Source of the DNA: Onchocerca lupi
Lineage: Eukaryota > Nematoda > Chromadorea > Rhabditida > Onchocercidae
Assembly: GCA_028564675.1 (NCBI GenBank)
Contig: JAOVVO010000282.1
Span: 1-64,000 of the forward strand
Reading direction: 5' to 3'
DNA length: 64,000 bases
Both the position numbers and the translations under genes were made by a program. Below the pieces are notes generated by a model. It was not told the origin of the DNA. It saw only the letters and a list, made by a program, of their open reading frames with translations, and made no database searches. Below are positions 41,901 through 53,530 of the stretch, in pieces. Position 1 is the stretch's first letter, and each line of letters begins with the position of its first letter.

Positions 41901-44900
41901 CTATGCCATGTCTATTATTCAGCCATCAATTTCCGTGATGTAATGCTCGCATATGGACGACTTCCACCTGATGCTATTCCGGGACAGGTGCGCAATTTTA
42001 TCCTTTGCTAATAATAGTACGGTATCTTGCAAACCTGAATAAAAATGTTATCCAAGAAATGTTCAGGTTTATCTTTAATTCTGTCTTAGTCGACGGCAAA
42101 ATGAAAGATTGAGGTCCTAGACCTTATGCTTCACAACAGTTGGATAGAAGACAGAAGGGAATTTACAAAGGTGAAACAATTCCAAATTCAGCGGAAGATC
42201 GCCCTAATGATATGTCACCTATAATAACAGTGATAAAAATCTTTGTCCCTTTTCTCTTCATTCCTTCTCGTCTCCTTCTTGTTATTTAGCTTCTTCCCTC
42301 ATTCCTTTTTAAAAATATCATAATCGCTACTAATAAGTTTTGGATCAAGGCCCAAACCTTGGAACGGATTCGAAACATCTAGTAATTGTACGAATGAATT
42401 TTACTATAATAAATTTAACTTAAACAATTTAGTTCGCGGATCGCGAATGCTTGTTGGGTATGGAGTTTTCGGGACGGCTGAAGGATGGTACTCGTTTGAT
42501 GGGTATATTGCCAGCACAAGCTTTAGCGACTTCTGTAATTGTTAATCGTGAGTACGCATGGGCCGTCCCGGACAACTGGTCACTGGCTGATGCTGCGACG
42601 GTACCAGTTGTTTACACCACTGTATACTATGCGCTTGTGATGCGTGGTCGTATCAGACGAGGTGACAAGGTTAGTCAGAAGAAGAATGAAGGCATTTAAT
42701 TAGAAAGAAAAGGCCTCCTCCACCATAAAGGATTAAGGTTGTTGGTTTAGTGGATGATCGAAGAAATAACAGAACTGGCTATGTAATCTTTCCATCAGTT
42801 TGAATGAAAACCACTCTGGTAATACCAATATTTGAGCTATATGTATTTGATGTTCATATATTGTCAGTAGAAATCGAGTTATCAGTTATCCTTATAGCAG
42901 ATGATAATATTAATGGCTCTATCTGTTTGAACATCTTTGGAATTTCCTCAATTTTGGATGATGATAAAATATTGATAAAAATCTCAAATTTAGGTTTTAA
43001 TTCATGGAGGTTCGGGTGGTGTTGGCCAAGCTGCAATTGCTGTTGCTTTATCACGCGGTTGTGAAGTTTACACTACAATTGGAAATGCTGAAAAGAAGGC
43101 ATTTTTGCAAAAGCGGTAAGATATGCCAAATGGTATTCAGTTGCTGATAGTAATTTTGCCCTCAATATTTTTGCTTTTTCATTCGATTATTTGAAATTAG
43201 TTTAATTGAACTTGGTTGAGATGAAACTGATATTAATTCCACTTTTTTTTTTTTTTTTTTTTATAGTTTCCCGCAACTAAAGGACAGACATTTCGCTAAT
43301 TCACGGAATTCCGATTTTGAGCTTCATATTAGGCACGAAACAAGAGGACGTGGAGTTGATGTTGTGCTTAATTCATTGGCTCAACATATGTTACAGGTAT
43401 AGTTGAATCAGATTACTTCTGTTTTCTTCAGGAAAAATAAATATCTTATGTTGAACCAATCATAGTGATGCATGTATAACATTGATTTGAAAATTATACC
43501 ATTACTGAGCAGAGAATGATGATAGACATGGTGTTGGGTGATATGTTGATAATCATTGAAGATAACCAAGTTCAGGCTTCTATTCGATGTCTTGCTCAAA
43601 ACGGACGATTCTTAGAAATAGGTAAAGTGGATTTATCACAAAATTCACCTCTTGGTATGGCAGTATTTCTCAAAAATATTACCTTTCACGGTATACTTCT
43701 GGATGCGGTGATGGATCCGAGCGTTGGGAAAAAAGAAGATTGGCAGGTCTGTGTGCAGATGATTGAAAATTTTTTTTGAAACAAGTCATAGAAAGGTCTT
43801 ATAATTTATAAATTTATTTGTCAAATTTCATTCTGCTTTGGACTTCTCAAAATGAAAACTATACTGCATTTTAGGAAGTAGCGCGCCTGGTTCAAGATGG
43901 AATCAAGAGCGGAATTGTACAACCACTTTCGTACACCGCATTTTCAAGTGAAAAAGCTGAGGAAGCGTTTCGCTTTATGTCATCTGGCAAACACATCGGA
44001 AAGGTACAGTACTATTTTAAACATTTGTATATCTTACTAATTAACAAGGATCATTCCAATTTTGATATCAGCAGCAGATTCAGATTGGAAGCTGATTGGA
44101 ACAAAATTAGAATAGAGTAATTTGGTAGAGATAGCGTTACATAATCAAAAAAATGCTGAATGAGAAGTTGGTAAGAACGAGAGTTTGAATATTGCTAAAT
44201 GAATTGTAGATCGTTTTCAGTGCTTTGAAATTTGAGTATTTCTAGAAGTCAATGAGCTTTTTCTCGGTGCCATATTGCTTTGCCAAAGATTCAAAATATA
44301 TTTATATTAGTAATTTGATTGGCCGAAATTATTTAGGTTTTAATGGAGATTCGACAAGAGGAACCGGAAAGAGTGTGTGTGCCATCACCAATTAAAGTGC
44401 GAGCGATATGTCGAACATTATGCCACCCAAATCATGTTTATCTAATTACTGGTGGTCTTGGTGGATTTGGCTTAGAACTTTCACAGTGGCTCATTAATAG
44501 GGGTGCTAAAAAGTATATCTGTAAAATAACTTTTTATTATTTTCCTTTAAAAAAAGACTTTAATTAAACTAAAATGAAGATAGTAAATGGTCATCGACCA
44601 GATTTTTTATGTAAGCGAACCTGTTATTTGAAAGTCATTTTGCAGTGATAACTCAAATGTCCTTGTGAACTTTTATACACAAGCGGTGATTTAGAAATCA
44701 GTCGATAGCTAAATTTTATTACTATAGATCTTCTGGAAAGAAGCTTGCAAAATTTGTTGCAGTATTAAGAATAAATCAATATATCAGTGGTATGAAACTG
44801 AATGCTATGACTGCAGATTGGTGCTAACTTCTCGAATGGGAATCCGGACAGGCTATCAGGCTCGTTGTGTTCATTTTTGGCGTCGAACGGGTATTTCGAT

Positions 44901-47900
44901 TCTTGTTTCAACGCTCAATATCGCTCACCTGTCAGATGCCCACGAGTTGATGTTACAGTGTAAAGCATTAGGTCCAATTGGTGGTGTCTTTCATCTTGCT
45001 ATGGTGCTGCGTGATTGCTTGTTTGAAAATCAAAATGTACAAAATTTCAAAGACGCTGCCGAGGCGAAATACTGGGGAACCCTGAATCTAGATGCTGCTA
45101 CCAGAAATGCATGCGGTAAAGAACTTAAGTGGTAAGTCCTATCCTTATCTTAAATGCTGCAATCAGTATTTTCAACAGCATTCTATATTCTTTCAGCATT
45201 ATCGCTTACAGTGATCGGACACTGAATTACTGTCGAAATTTTTAAACGATGTCTACATATTCATATTTTTCAATTTATCCATTTCAGTAATTTCAAAAAA
45301 AATGCTTCTATATGCTTTAGTTCTTTTCAATGCTTAGAAATCCGAGAATTCTAAAAATTCTAGTGATTCAACATGCCAATAGTAACGATCGGTACTTTGA
45401 TATAGTAAACAGATATTGGGGAATTTTTTCAAATTTAGGTTTGTCGCATTTTCGTCAATCACTTCGGGACGCGGAAATGCTGGACAAACAAATTATGGTT
45501 GGTCTAATTGTACGATGGAAAGGATCATTGAACATCGTCGAGAAGATGGTTTCCCAGGCATTGCAATCCAATGGGGTGCTATTGGTGACGTGGGAGTTAT
45601 TTTAGAAAATATGGGTGATAATAACACTGTTGTCGGTGGTACTTTACCGCAGCGAATGCCCTCTTGTTTGGCTGCTTTGGATTTATTCTTATCCTGGAAT
45701 CATCCTATTGTTGCTAGGTTTTCATTATATCCTTTTTTGTATAAGATTTTCAAAAAAAAAAAAAATTGTCCATTACTGCTTGAATTTAAATTGAAAATCT
45801 AAGTCAATTTGGAAGACTTACTTTCATTTCAGTTATATCAAGGCGGAAATTGGTACTAAAAAAGTGGGGAGTAGTGGAAATTTGTGGCAAACAATGGCCC
45901 ATATCCTAGGTGTGAATGATGCAGCGCAATTGAATCCAGATGCTAACTTGGGTGATTTGGGTCTCGATTCACTTATGGGCGTTGAAATCAAACAAGCTCT
46001 TGAACGAGACTATGATATCGTTTTGTCCATGAAAGACATTAGAACCGTGAGTTTTATCTAATACTATTGTTGTAGGATATAGTTTGATTAAACCTCCATA
46101 AGTGGTAGTATTTCCAATGTCTTCTGACAATCAACAACTCGCATCACAAGCTATTTTTAGAGGGATAAAAAATATCAACGTACTTATATTAAATCAGTAA
46201 CTTATAATAATGTATGAAGTATGAAAGGATGATCATGTAAAATGCTTGAGTTATTATTTCCATGTAAACTTAAATGTGACACTTTTAGCTGACGCTGAAT
46301 AAACTTCAACAATTGGTAGATTCTGGTGGAACAGCTTCGACTGTGCTGCAAACAACTGAACTTGAACTAAAGAAAGAAAGTGAGAAGGAAGCGGAACAAA
46401 ACACTGTTGAACAACTTGAAAGACAAATGAATCAATTATTTAAGTAAGTTTTTGACTTTTTTAATTCCGAAAGTAATTGCCTTTACGTTCGACTCCGGAT
46501 TAGTGAGCATTAATCATCTTTCACGGTTGTTTTTCACGCACTTCTAAAAGTTTCTTGCCTGATTTTTTAAAATGTTAAAATTTGTTTAGGATGAGAGTGG
46601 ATGTAAACGATCTTGAACCGATGGATCTTATAGTAAAATGTAACAAAGTTGAAGCTGGACCGCCAACGTTTTTTGTGCATTCAATAGAGGGGATTGCTAC
46701 ACCGTTGAAGAAAGTTATGTCGAAATGCAACTTTCCAGCTTATTGCTTTCAATCAACTAGGGAAGTACCACAAGACTCAATTGAGAAAGTTGCACGGAAA
46801 TATATAATGGTATATGTTTAAAAGCATTATTAGGCCAGATTTGCGTTGGTGCTACAACATGATTAGTATTTGTGCGTGTATGTATTATATGTGTGTGTAT
46901 GTGTGTGCGTGTGTGCATGTACATGTGTGTGTATATGTGTGTATGTATGTATATGTGTGTATGTGTGTGTTTGTGTGTGTAAGTACCCGCAAGAGAGGAA
47001 CTGTTTATGATAATTTACTATTTGTATATGAAATTTTTTTGCAGGAAATGAAAAAGATTCAACCGGAAGGACCATATCGGATAATAGGTTATTCTTACGG
47101 TGCTTGCATTGGTTTTGAAATGGCAACGATGCTCCAGGAAAGTGATGGTGCGAACTCCGTTGAAAAACTTATATTACTTGATGGATCTCATCTTTATATG
47201 CAAACTTATCGAAATGTCTGTTTTCCGCAGTTTGGTTTTTAATTTTGTTCATTTCCAGTTTTTAAAATTCCTGCTTAAATGATTTCACAATGGATAGGAA
47301 ATTCGATAAATTGAAGGTTTATCGGATGGCATTTGGCGTAACCGGTGACACGCTCGTCAATAATCCGCTGTTTGAATCTGAAATTATGTGCGCTATGACG
47401 CTGCGCTTTGCAAATGTCGATTACAAAAAATTCCGAGTTGAATTGCTACAACAACCGGGATTTAAAGCGCGAGTTCAGGTCAGACTTTTACAATATTTCC
47501 TTAGCTTTAGAATCCACAACTCCCAACGTGGTTAAACATATAGTATACCGAAATTCTAGAATTTCTGCACAGTTTAAAACTCACTAAAGCTTTTTTTGTA
47601 GAAGGTCGTGGACACAGTCATGACAACAGGTCTCTTCAAATCAGCTGATACTATTGATTTCGCATGTTGTGCCATGCGATCCAAATTTGTTATGGCTGAT
47701 AAGTAAGTTATTGCAATTTTACGTAGACTCATCGCGACAAAACATTATGGCCCTTTGATGAATTTTGCACTTGAACAAATATTACGAATTCAGCAATAAA
47801 TTTACGATTCGTTTTAAAAATACGAGGAATCAAATCTTGGCTTGATTAATTTTAACAAAAATATCATTTAGATATAAACCGGAACGGAAATTTAAAGGAC

Positions 47901-48232
47901 TAATAACCCTAATAAGAGCAGAACAAGGAGCAGCAAGAGAGGAGGATGTTGGCTTTGACTACGGTATTTCACAGGTAATGATTGATTTCTAGAAGTTTCA
48001 GGAAGAGATACTCCTATCGTATTGGGTGTACGCTGCATCAAAATTTAAGTAAAAGAATAAGAAAGTGATGGAAAACAAAACAGGAAGACCATTACAGGTA
48101 TCTGACGAGAACAAAGTGTATGTCGTGGAAGGTGACCATGATAGCTTCGTTCAAGGTAAAACTTCTGGAAAAACGGTGAATATAATCAATGACTTGATTG
48201 CGGAAACAAACAAGAAAATTGAAAACGTATAA
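23983..48232 (+). CDS. fasn-1: Type I animal fatty acid synthase (FASN)
   Basis: Forty-two exons spliced by hand give about 2691 residues; human FASN has 2511. Exon spans: 23983-24165, 28512-28686, 28822-28907, 29087-29153, 31787-31960, 32340-32540, 32762-32883, 33010-33179, 33249-33426, 33602-34010, 34109-34299, 34555-34751, 35203-35389, 35690-36019, 36189-36416, 36907-37078, 37227-37455, 37832-38022, 38192-38357, 38683-38898, 38995-39166, 39356-39636, 40177-40408, 40510-40793, 41326-41516, 41764-41987, 42433-42669, 42994-43115, 43267-43396, 43576-43746, 43875-44003, 44337-44512, 44817-45131, 45439-45717, 45833-46046, 46289-46443, 46590-46809, 47045-47215, 47317-47478, 47602-47702, 47872-47974, 48098-48232. 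Domain order with approximate active residues: KS (DTACSSS, Cys 238; ESHGTGT; KSNMGHAEPASG), AT (GHSTGE, Ser 673), DH (DHIIDGRVLYP, His 973), inactive methyltransferase-like core, ER (GGSGGVGQAA, about 1836), KR (TGGLGGFGLE, about 2054; GRGNAGQTNYG), ACP (GLDSLMG, Ser 2318), TE (GYSYGAC, Ser 2485; EGDH, His 2661). It makes palmitate in the cytosol from acetyl- and malonyl-CoA with NADPH. All sites are intact. Exon 25's acceptor and exon 1 are the least certain. Confidence 0.96.
24166..28511 (+). other. First intron of fasn-1 (about 4.3 kb)
   Basis: If exon 1 at 23983-24165 belongs to fasn-1, this is its first intron, starting at GTATCA and ending at ATTTTAG. It is AT-rich with a poly-G run at 26224-26231 and a T run at 26747-26763. 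I see no nested gene. The ORF at 26526-26765 is driven by poly-T and was not accepted. Enhancers could lie here, but no motif is evident. Confidence 0.45.
29154..31786 (+). other. Large intron 4 of fasn-1 with internal repeats
   Basis: This 2.6-kb intron starts at GTAAGT and ends at TTTTAG. It contains a perfect 22-bp tandem pair (29365-29408) and segments near 30.5-30.7 kb and 31.0-31.2 kb that resemble each other at low identity. No exon or nested gene is supported. Confidence 0.5.
29365..29408. repeat. Perfect 22-bp tandem duplication
   Basis: The 22 bases at 29365-29386 are repeated exactly at 29387-29408. The unit starts GAAGTTGG and ends GAAAACC. A shorter partial third copy follows. 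It is a recent local duplication inside fasn-1 intron 4. Confidence 0.9.
36566..36620. repeat. AAT trinucleotide-rich repeat
   Basis: Runs of aat/ata units lie in a fasn-1 intron between the exons ending at 36416 and starting at 36907. It is a simple repeat without a gene. Confidence 0.7.
46871..46981. repeat. GT/ATGT microsatellite in fasn-1 intron 37
   Basis: Dense tgtg and tatg units fill the short intron between exons 46590-46809 and 47045-47215. It produces long spurious frames on both strands. It is likely length-variable between worms. Confidence 0.85.
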
Positions 48233-48284
48233 TATATTATGGAAGGTATATGTAGAAATAATCAGATCATAATTTTCATTATTG

Positions 48285-48660
48285 CCAAAATTATAATCAT
48301 CATTGTAGTCATGATCATAATTATGACCATAATATCTGCAACAATTTTCATGAACACCATTGCAACTACGATTATAATACTGTACTGTTTGTAATTGCGA
48401 TTATGGTTATGATGTGAATACAATTATGATTATGATTGATTGTAATCATACCACGGACACGATCACGATTGTAATTATGAGTGTAATTGCAACTATAGTT
48501 ATAGTTCTGATTGTGGTTATGATTATAATTACGATTGATATTATGATTAGGACCGCAGCTGCGATTCTAACTATTCTTAGGAATTATGATTGTTATCGTA
48601 GTTATAGGTATGATTTTAACCATGATTATGATCAATGTTATCGGTGCGATTACAACTGCA
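48285..48660. repeat. Degenerate ATTATGAT-type repeat just 3' of fasn-1
   Basis: About 370 bases are built of ATTATGAT, GATTATA and their complements in mixed order, and are almost free of other sequence. It begins about 50 bases after the fasn-1 stop, so it lies in or next to the 3' UTR. Mixed orientations could let it fold on itself. No open gene is supported. Confidence 0.6.
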
Positions 48661-48764
48661 GTTGTGATTGCAATTTCGCACATTTTCTCTTCTCAATTTT
48701 TGCAACGAGTTTATTTCATTCAAGATGTGTAAATATTTCTATGTGCATTTTGATCAGTTATATA

Positions 48765-49011
48765 TTATGATACAAAATACTGATGTTTAGCTGGCTGGTA
48801 CGCCATGAAATCATTGCTATTTCCACAAAGAGTTTTACCATTCGTTAATTTCCTGCCGAATAGAAAAATTTGACTGCCTGACGCAGTATTATTTGTATTT
48901 GCAAGGGCGAGTAATACCAGCTTGAGATCACTTTTCTCCAAAAGATGGAAAGTGTTCGTAACTGCCGCTAAAATAGAGCTCGAATTGCATCCCAAATGAG
49001 GCAGAAGTTTG
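48765..49011 (-). CDS. Possible unidentified terminal exon
   Basis: On the minus strand a TTGCAG acceptor ending at 49012 is followed by an 82-codon open frame ending in TAA at 48765. It reads HLGCNSSSILAAVTNTFHLL and later GSQIFLFGRKLTNGKTLCGN, which looks like ordinary protein. I found no upstream exon with an agreeing phase, and another frame (48928-49137) also stays open across the acceptor. The family is not recognised. It may be a relic or chance. Confidence 0.22.
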
Positions 49012-49139
49012 CTGCAATTTGCAAAAAGTAATCTTGACCAACAAAATGTTATATAATTTTGTGATAATCATCAATTCGAGGTATTTTCGTGCCTTCTTTT
49101 TCACTTTTTGTAACATGTGTTTGTTTGAAGCTTCCAAGT

Positions 49140-51223
49140 TTGCATCTACGGCTCTTCAATATTCGTGCGTGCTTCCAAGACTGCATGAATGTTTTTTTGA
49201 TATCCATATTCCATTTCAAGAAAGCCCATTAGTGGTTTTTCTTATCGAAAATAATCCGAATGAAATTCGAAATTTTTTGACAAATTCTGATTTCTCCATA
49301 TATTGTCGTGCCTCATCCAAACTTTTTGCTTATCTTTCTAGTTTATAATAGTCGCCAAATATTATAAATAAATGGTAAATCCTGCGTTACATATGCTTGA
49401 ATCGTTATTTAGAATAATTAATACAGTGCTTCAGACAATGTGATCTTATAATTTCAAACATGACAATATTATGTATTTCGAATTACATCTTAAATGCAGA
49501 AACCAGAAACTTTCCATTCGAGAATTTCTCGAGCGAATGCTTCCTTAATGCTCCGTTAGAATATTGCTGTCTCAAAAAACAGCACTGTTTGAGGGTTTTT
49601 GTTTTTTCATTCGTTTAATGATTAAAATGAAATTATCAGTTGGATTTTTAGTAATGATGCGGTAAAAATTCTAAACAAAATTAATCCATTGATACTGAGC
49701 GAACATCGCTGAAAAAAGAAAAAAACTTTTATTATGAAAGCAGCGTTCTACAACACAATAGCATTGTTTTAGAGTTGTAGCTTTCTAGAACTGGTCAAGA
49801 CATTTATTTTGAAAGTACTATAAGTTTGCTTGCTTCAAATAGGTAATTTTTCTAATGCTATCAAAATTCTCTATAAATAGTAATTAATTATAAGCATTTG
49901 TGAATTTTTCCTGTATGAATAAGCATCCGTCTTCATTCGAAGACTGAAAAAAGCGGGATAAGGCTCATCTGTCGTAAAAGTCTGCTTTCTTCAATCGAAT
50001 CAATCAGGAAAGACAAAAGCAGGAATCTGAAACTGTAGGTAAATAAGAAGCAATGGTCTCAATGAAAAAAATACATGGCTATTCCCGTTGAATTGTATGG
50101 CTCTCAGTTCAAAGCGAAGTTTAATGATATATTAGCGTGCCTTTAGCACATCGGAATGTTTTTTCAGATATTTCTGCGTCAAAACAATGTTAGTTATACA
50201 CTGATGCTGCTGTGAACTGCATAGTTGAATATTTAACTCTCGTCCTTCCCATTTACTTTTCTGCGGTCATTACAAAACATTCTCCCAACTTGATTACTCA
50301 AACTCGGACATCCATTATCACTACTTGGTACCACTGCTAGATCTTAACACCAACCTCCGTAACCAAGTACTGACTGCGGAACATCTCCAGGCGATGATAA
50401 CACGGTACGAATGCCAGGATCGGCGAGATAAGCACCTTTAATACACTTCTTTACTGATCGCATAATTTGTTGGGCGGAGTTCGTCGTTTCAAGACAGCCT
50501 ATAGGATGACTACGGCAGGGCGTGACTAATAATGGCCTAAAAACTTCGTTGGTGGTCTTGAGCGGCATTCGTACGTATCGCTCTTCGTATCGCTATCATG
50601 GTCGTAATTCACTGCAATAGAAACTTGACTTCAAAAGTAAGCGTCAGGAAGACGCTGACCAATATGACAAAGGCATTAGAAATAAAGTGGAAATGTAGGA
50701 CTCAAGCGGATTGGAGATGGGTGGCTTGTTATTCTCTAACGAACAGCCAATTTGGTTTTGCTTATGAGGCTTGTTGGGAATTTAACGTGTGATTTCCTTC
50801 GTTAAACTAAAAAATTATTCGTTGGTGATCTTCGAATGTTTGATTTGTACCACTTATGGTTGTAGCCTCCTGGCTTGAACTTTTTTCGTTCATCATGAGC
50901 AGTGTTTCGATTTTTCCTTGCATTGATAAAACTGGATACGAAATCCAATACTAAAGATGGCCCAGGATAAGATCCCATAGTCCGATGTCAGAACGATTGT
51001 GAATATCCTATTCAGATGCCAATACTCATATGCAGTATAGGCCTTCAAACAAAATGAACTTAACCGCTGAGATGAACAACTCTCCATTAAAGTGTGAACT
51101 GTACGATTATATCCGCAAATCCTTGAACGGATTCATTTTATGTACTTTTAATGAGCACTATTCCGACAAAGTAGTAAATTCAAATGATAGGGAAAAGTAA
51201 GGCAGTTTCCAGGCGCATTTTGA
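49140..51223. other. Intergenic region between fasn-1 and the MFSD12-like gene
   Basis: Mostly AT-rich. A plus-strand frame at 49019-49348 has no splice support. A GC-richer block at 50340-50620 contains, on the minus strand, a stretch resembling part of 5S rRNA (see findings). No confident gene. Confidence 0.35.
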
Positions 51224-51283
51224 ATAGAATTCAAGAAGTGGAAATATACCTATATTTAGGTATTTCCACTCCTTGAATTCTAT
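51224..51283. ncRNA. Strong 60-nt hairpin, candidate small-RNA precursor or foldback element
   Basis: The left arm starts ATAGAATTCAAG and the right arm ends CTTGAATTCTAT. The arms pair over about 26 base pairs with one mismatch and one two-base bulge, around the loop TATT (inner stem ACCTA/TAGGT). Such near-perfect pairing is rare by chance. It lies about 570 bases downstream of the MFSD12-like stop at 51857. Size and shape could suit a microRNA or siRNA precursor, but a decayed palindromic transposon end would look the same. No expression evidence exists here. Confidence 0.45.
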
Positions 51284-51856
51284 ATAAATCAATTTTCCGT
51301 GCTGGAAATGTGAGAATATTTTATTGAAAACAAGATTATCAATTTCTTATTTCAAATGATTATGGGATTCAGTGATGGATGAATGGTTCACGCCAACCTT
51401 TCATACCGTTTATCCCGAATTCCAGTACTACCCTAGTGAGTGCTGTAGAGTATATAAAATACTTTCGAGAATGTTATTCAGCAATTATTTATATCATAAT
51501 AATTGAAAGTATGCAAAGTTACTAGAAGAACGGATATTATCATAAGGTAGTCATTTTCCGCTGTTAAAAACACACATCAGATTCTTAGAGCAGTCTTTTA
51601 TTATTAAAACAGAACAGCATAGTATAACAGTACAATATAAGTTGCAAAAAAATTATGCTCACACCAGAAAAATAGATAATTATTATTCAGACCAATGACT
51701 TCCCATGTGCCAAATGTGAAAAATCCTTGTATAGAAAAATGTCACTGTTTTCATACTTCTTACATATAAACAAATACATTCCAGTGCTGGTATAATAAAG
51801 AAATGGAATTTAGAATTGACTATGTAGCGACTAATTGACTTCAAGTGAAATTCATT
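51284..51856. other. 3' flank of the MFSD12-like gene
   Basis: AT-rich. A minus-strand AATAAA (tttatt at 51597) could be a poly(A) signal for the MFSD12-like gene, about 260 bases past the stop. No gene seen. Confidence 0.4.
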
Positions 51857-53492
51857 TCACTTCATATTTAGTCGACTCACTAGATAAATAATTTTTCGGC
51901 TGTAAAAATTGTATTCAATAAAATTGTAATTGTATTCAATCTAAACGAAAATCTGAAAGTTTAACTCACCTATATGATTGCTGACTCGAATTCAAATTGG
52001 ACAATGAATCATCTCCAAATATCGGCTGAAATTTCAATAAATTTAAAAATGTGATAAATAGCAATCTGCATAAAAATCAACTCAACTATTCATACCCTCC
52101 GAAACATCCCTACTACTGAGAGATAGAGAATTCCATTTCTCGCTTATTATAAGAGAAAGAAGTATGAAGAAGGCAATCAGAAGACAACCAATAGGCGCAA
52201 CGACAACCATCATTCGATAGAAGCTTGTACAATCAACTGCGCTATCTCTAGTCCTGCAAATTATTCATTACTATCAACATCGGATTTTATCACTGGAAAG
52301 GTTTTCTGAAGTATAATAAAGTGGATAGGATTGACTTTGGCGAACTAACATGCAGGAAGATGGACTGAATAACTCGATCATTTGTAAAACAATTCCGTTT
52401 GAAATTTTATCCATAGAACTCAAAATACCGTAAACAAAGGCGCCACTTCCCTGCAGAAAAAAATCTTGTTTACTGCATTCATTTCAACCAAAATGGTATC
52501 AAAAAAACAATGAGTAAAAATGTTTTAGCATTAACATAAATATGACAGCATAAGCAAAATGAAATAGTAAAAAAGCTAAACTGAAACTGGCTTTGCTTTG
52601 CATTTATTTATTTCAACGCTGATTTCAATTATCTACAGAAGTACTATCATCCTTTCCCGATTTTAAACTGTATTTTTCAGTGCTTGTATCATTGCAAAGC
52701 AAAAAATGAAGTTTTAATTTCAAAAGAAGCGAGAAGCTGTAAGAATAAGGGCAACAATGTAGCAACTCAGCGTTCACTTTTCATCTAGAGATAGTAGGAA
52801 ATGAAACAGCAGAAAAAGTGAACAGAACAGACAAAGAATGACAGATCTCACGAAAGAATGAACCAAAAAGAAGCTGAAATGAACATAACTGATAAAATGC
52901 TGGAAAAGCAAGCTTTATGTGTTTTATGAAAAAAAAAAAAAAAACCCCAAAGCGTTAATCTAATTGCTCAATAAAGTATGCTTCTAACTACTAATTCGAT
53001 ATCGCTCGTTTAAATAACCTTAGCTCTTGGTGGCTAGGGTATAGCAAGAATCTTGCTTAAAAATTTAAAACGATTTCTCACATCCTGCAACTAATTTCAT
53101 GCCTTAATAAGATCATAACTTGAAATTAGACAAGTCAGTAACTTACTGTGTCTTGCCTAATAAGCTTTGCCACTGCAGAAAGTGAAGTTATTAACAAAAT
53201 TGCTTGAGCTGCACCCAGAAGAACAACATTTATATAAATTGGAAAATATGTATCAAATTGTATCACCAAGCAATTTGAAAAGCCACACAAACATCCAAGT
53301 AAGGCTAAACTCTGAAAACATAAAATCAAAAGAATAACAGTATGCATTTTAAATTTCAAATAGTAAATAAAGTTTCCAGAAATTTTAGAAGATATAGAAG
53401 CACACCAAAAATTAAGTTACAGAATCTTGAATTACGGTTTTAAGCTTTTTGTGACTCTTCCTCCGTAACATCAAGATAAGTATGTAAATTTA

Positions 53493-53530
<38 letters not shown>

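Noticed and set aside
42300..42420. tRNA-like GTTCGAAT-type boxes seen in several places, including inside FASN exons
   Set aside because: No cloverleaf could be drawn around them. They are chance matches in coding or AT-rich DNA.
46814..47044. Long ORF rich in Cys, Val and Tyr on the plus strand, and a Thr/His-rich ORF on the minus strand
   Set aside because: Both are translations of the GT/ATGT microsatellite inside a FASN intron.
49019..49348. Plus-strand 109-residue ORF (LPRLHECFFDIHIPFQESPL)
   Set aside because: Protein-like in part, but without an acceptor, partner exon or recognised family, and it overlaps open minus-strand frames. Not enough to call a gene.
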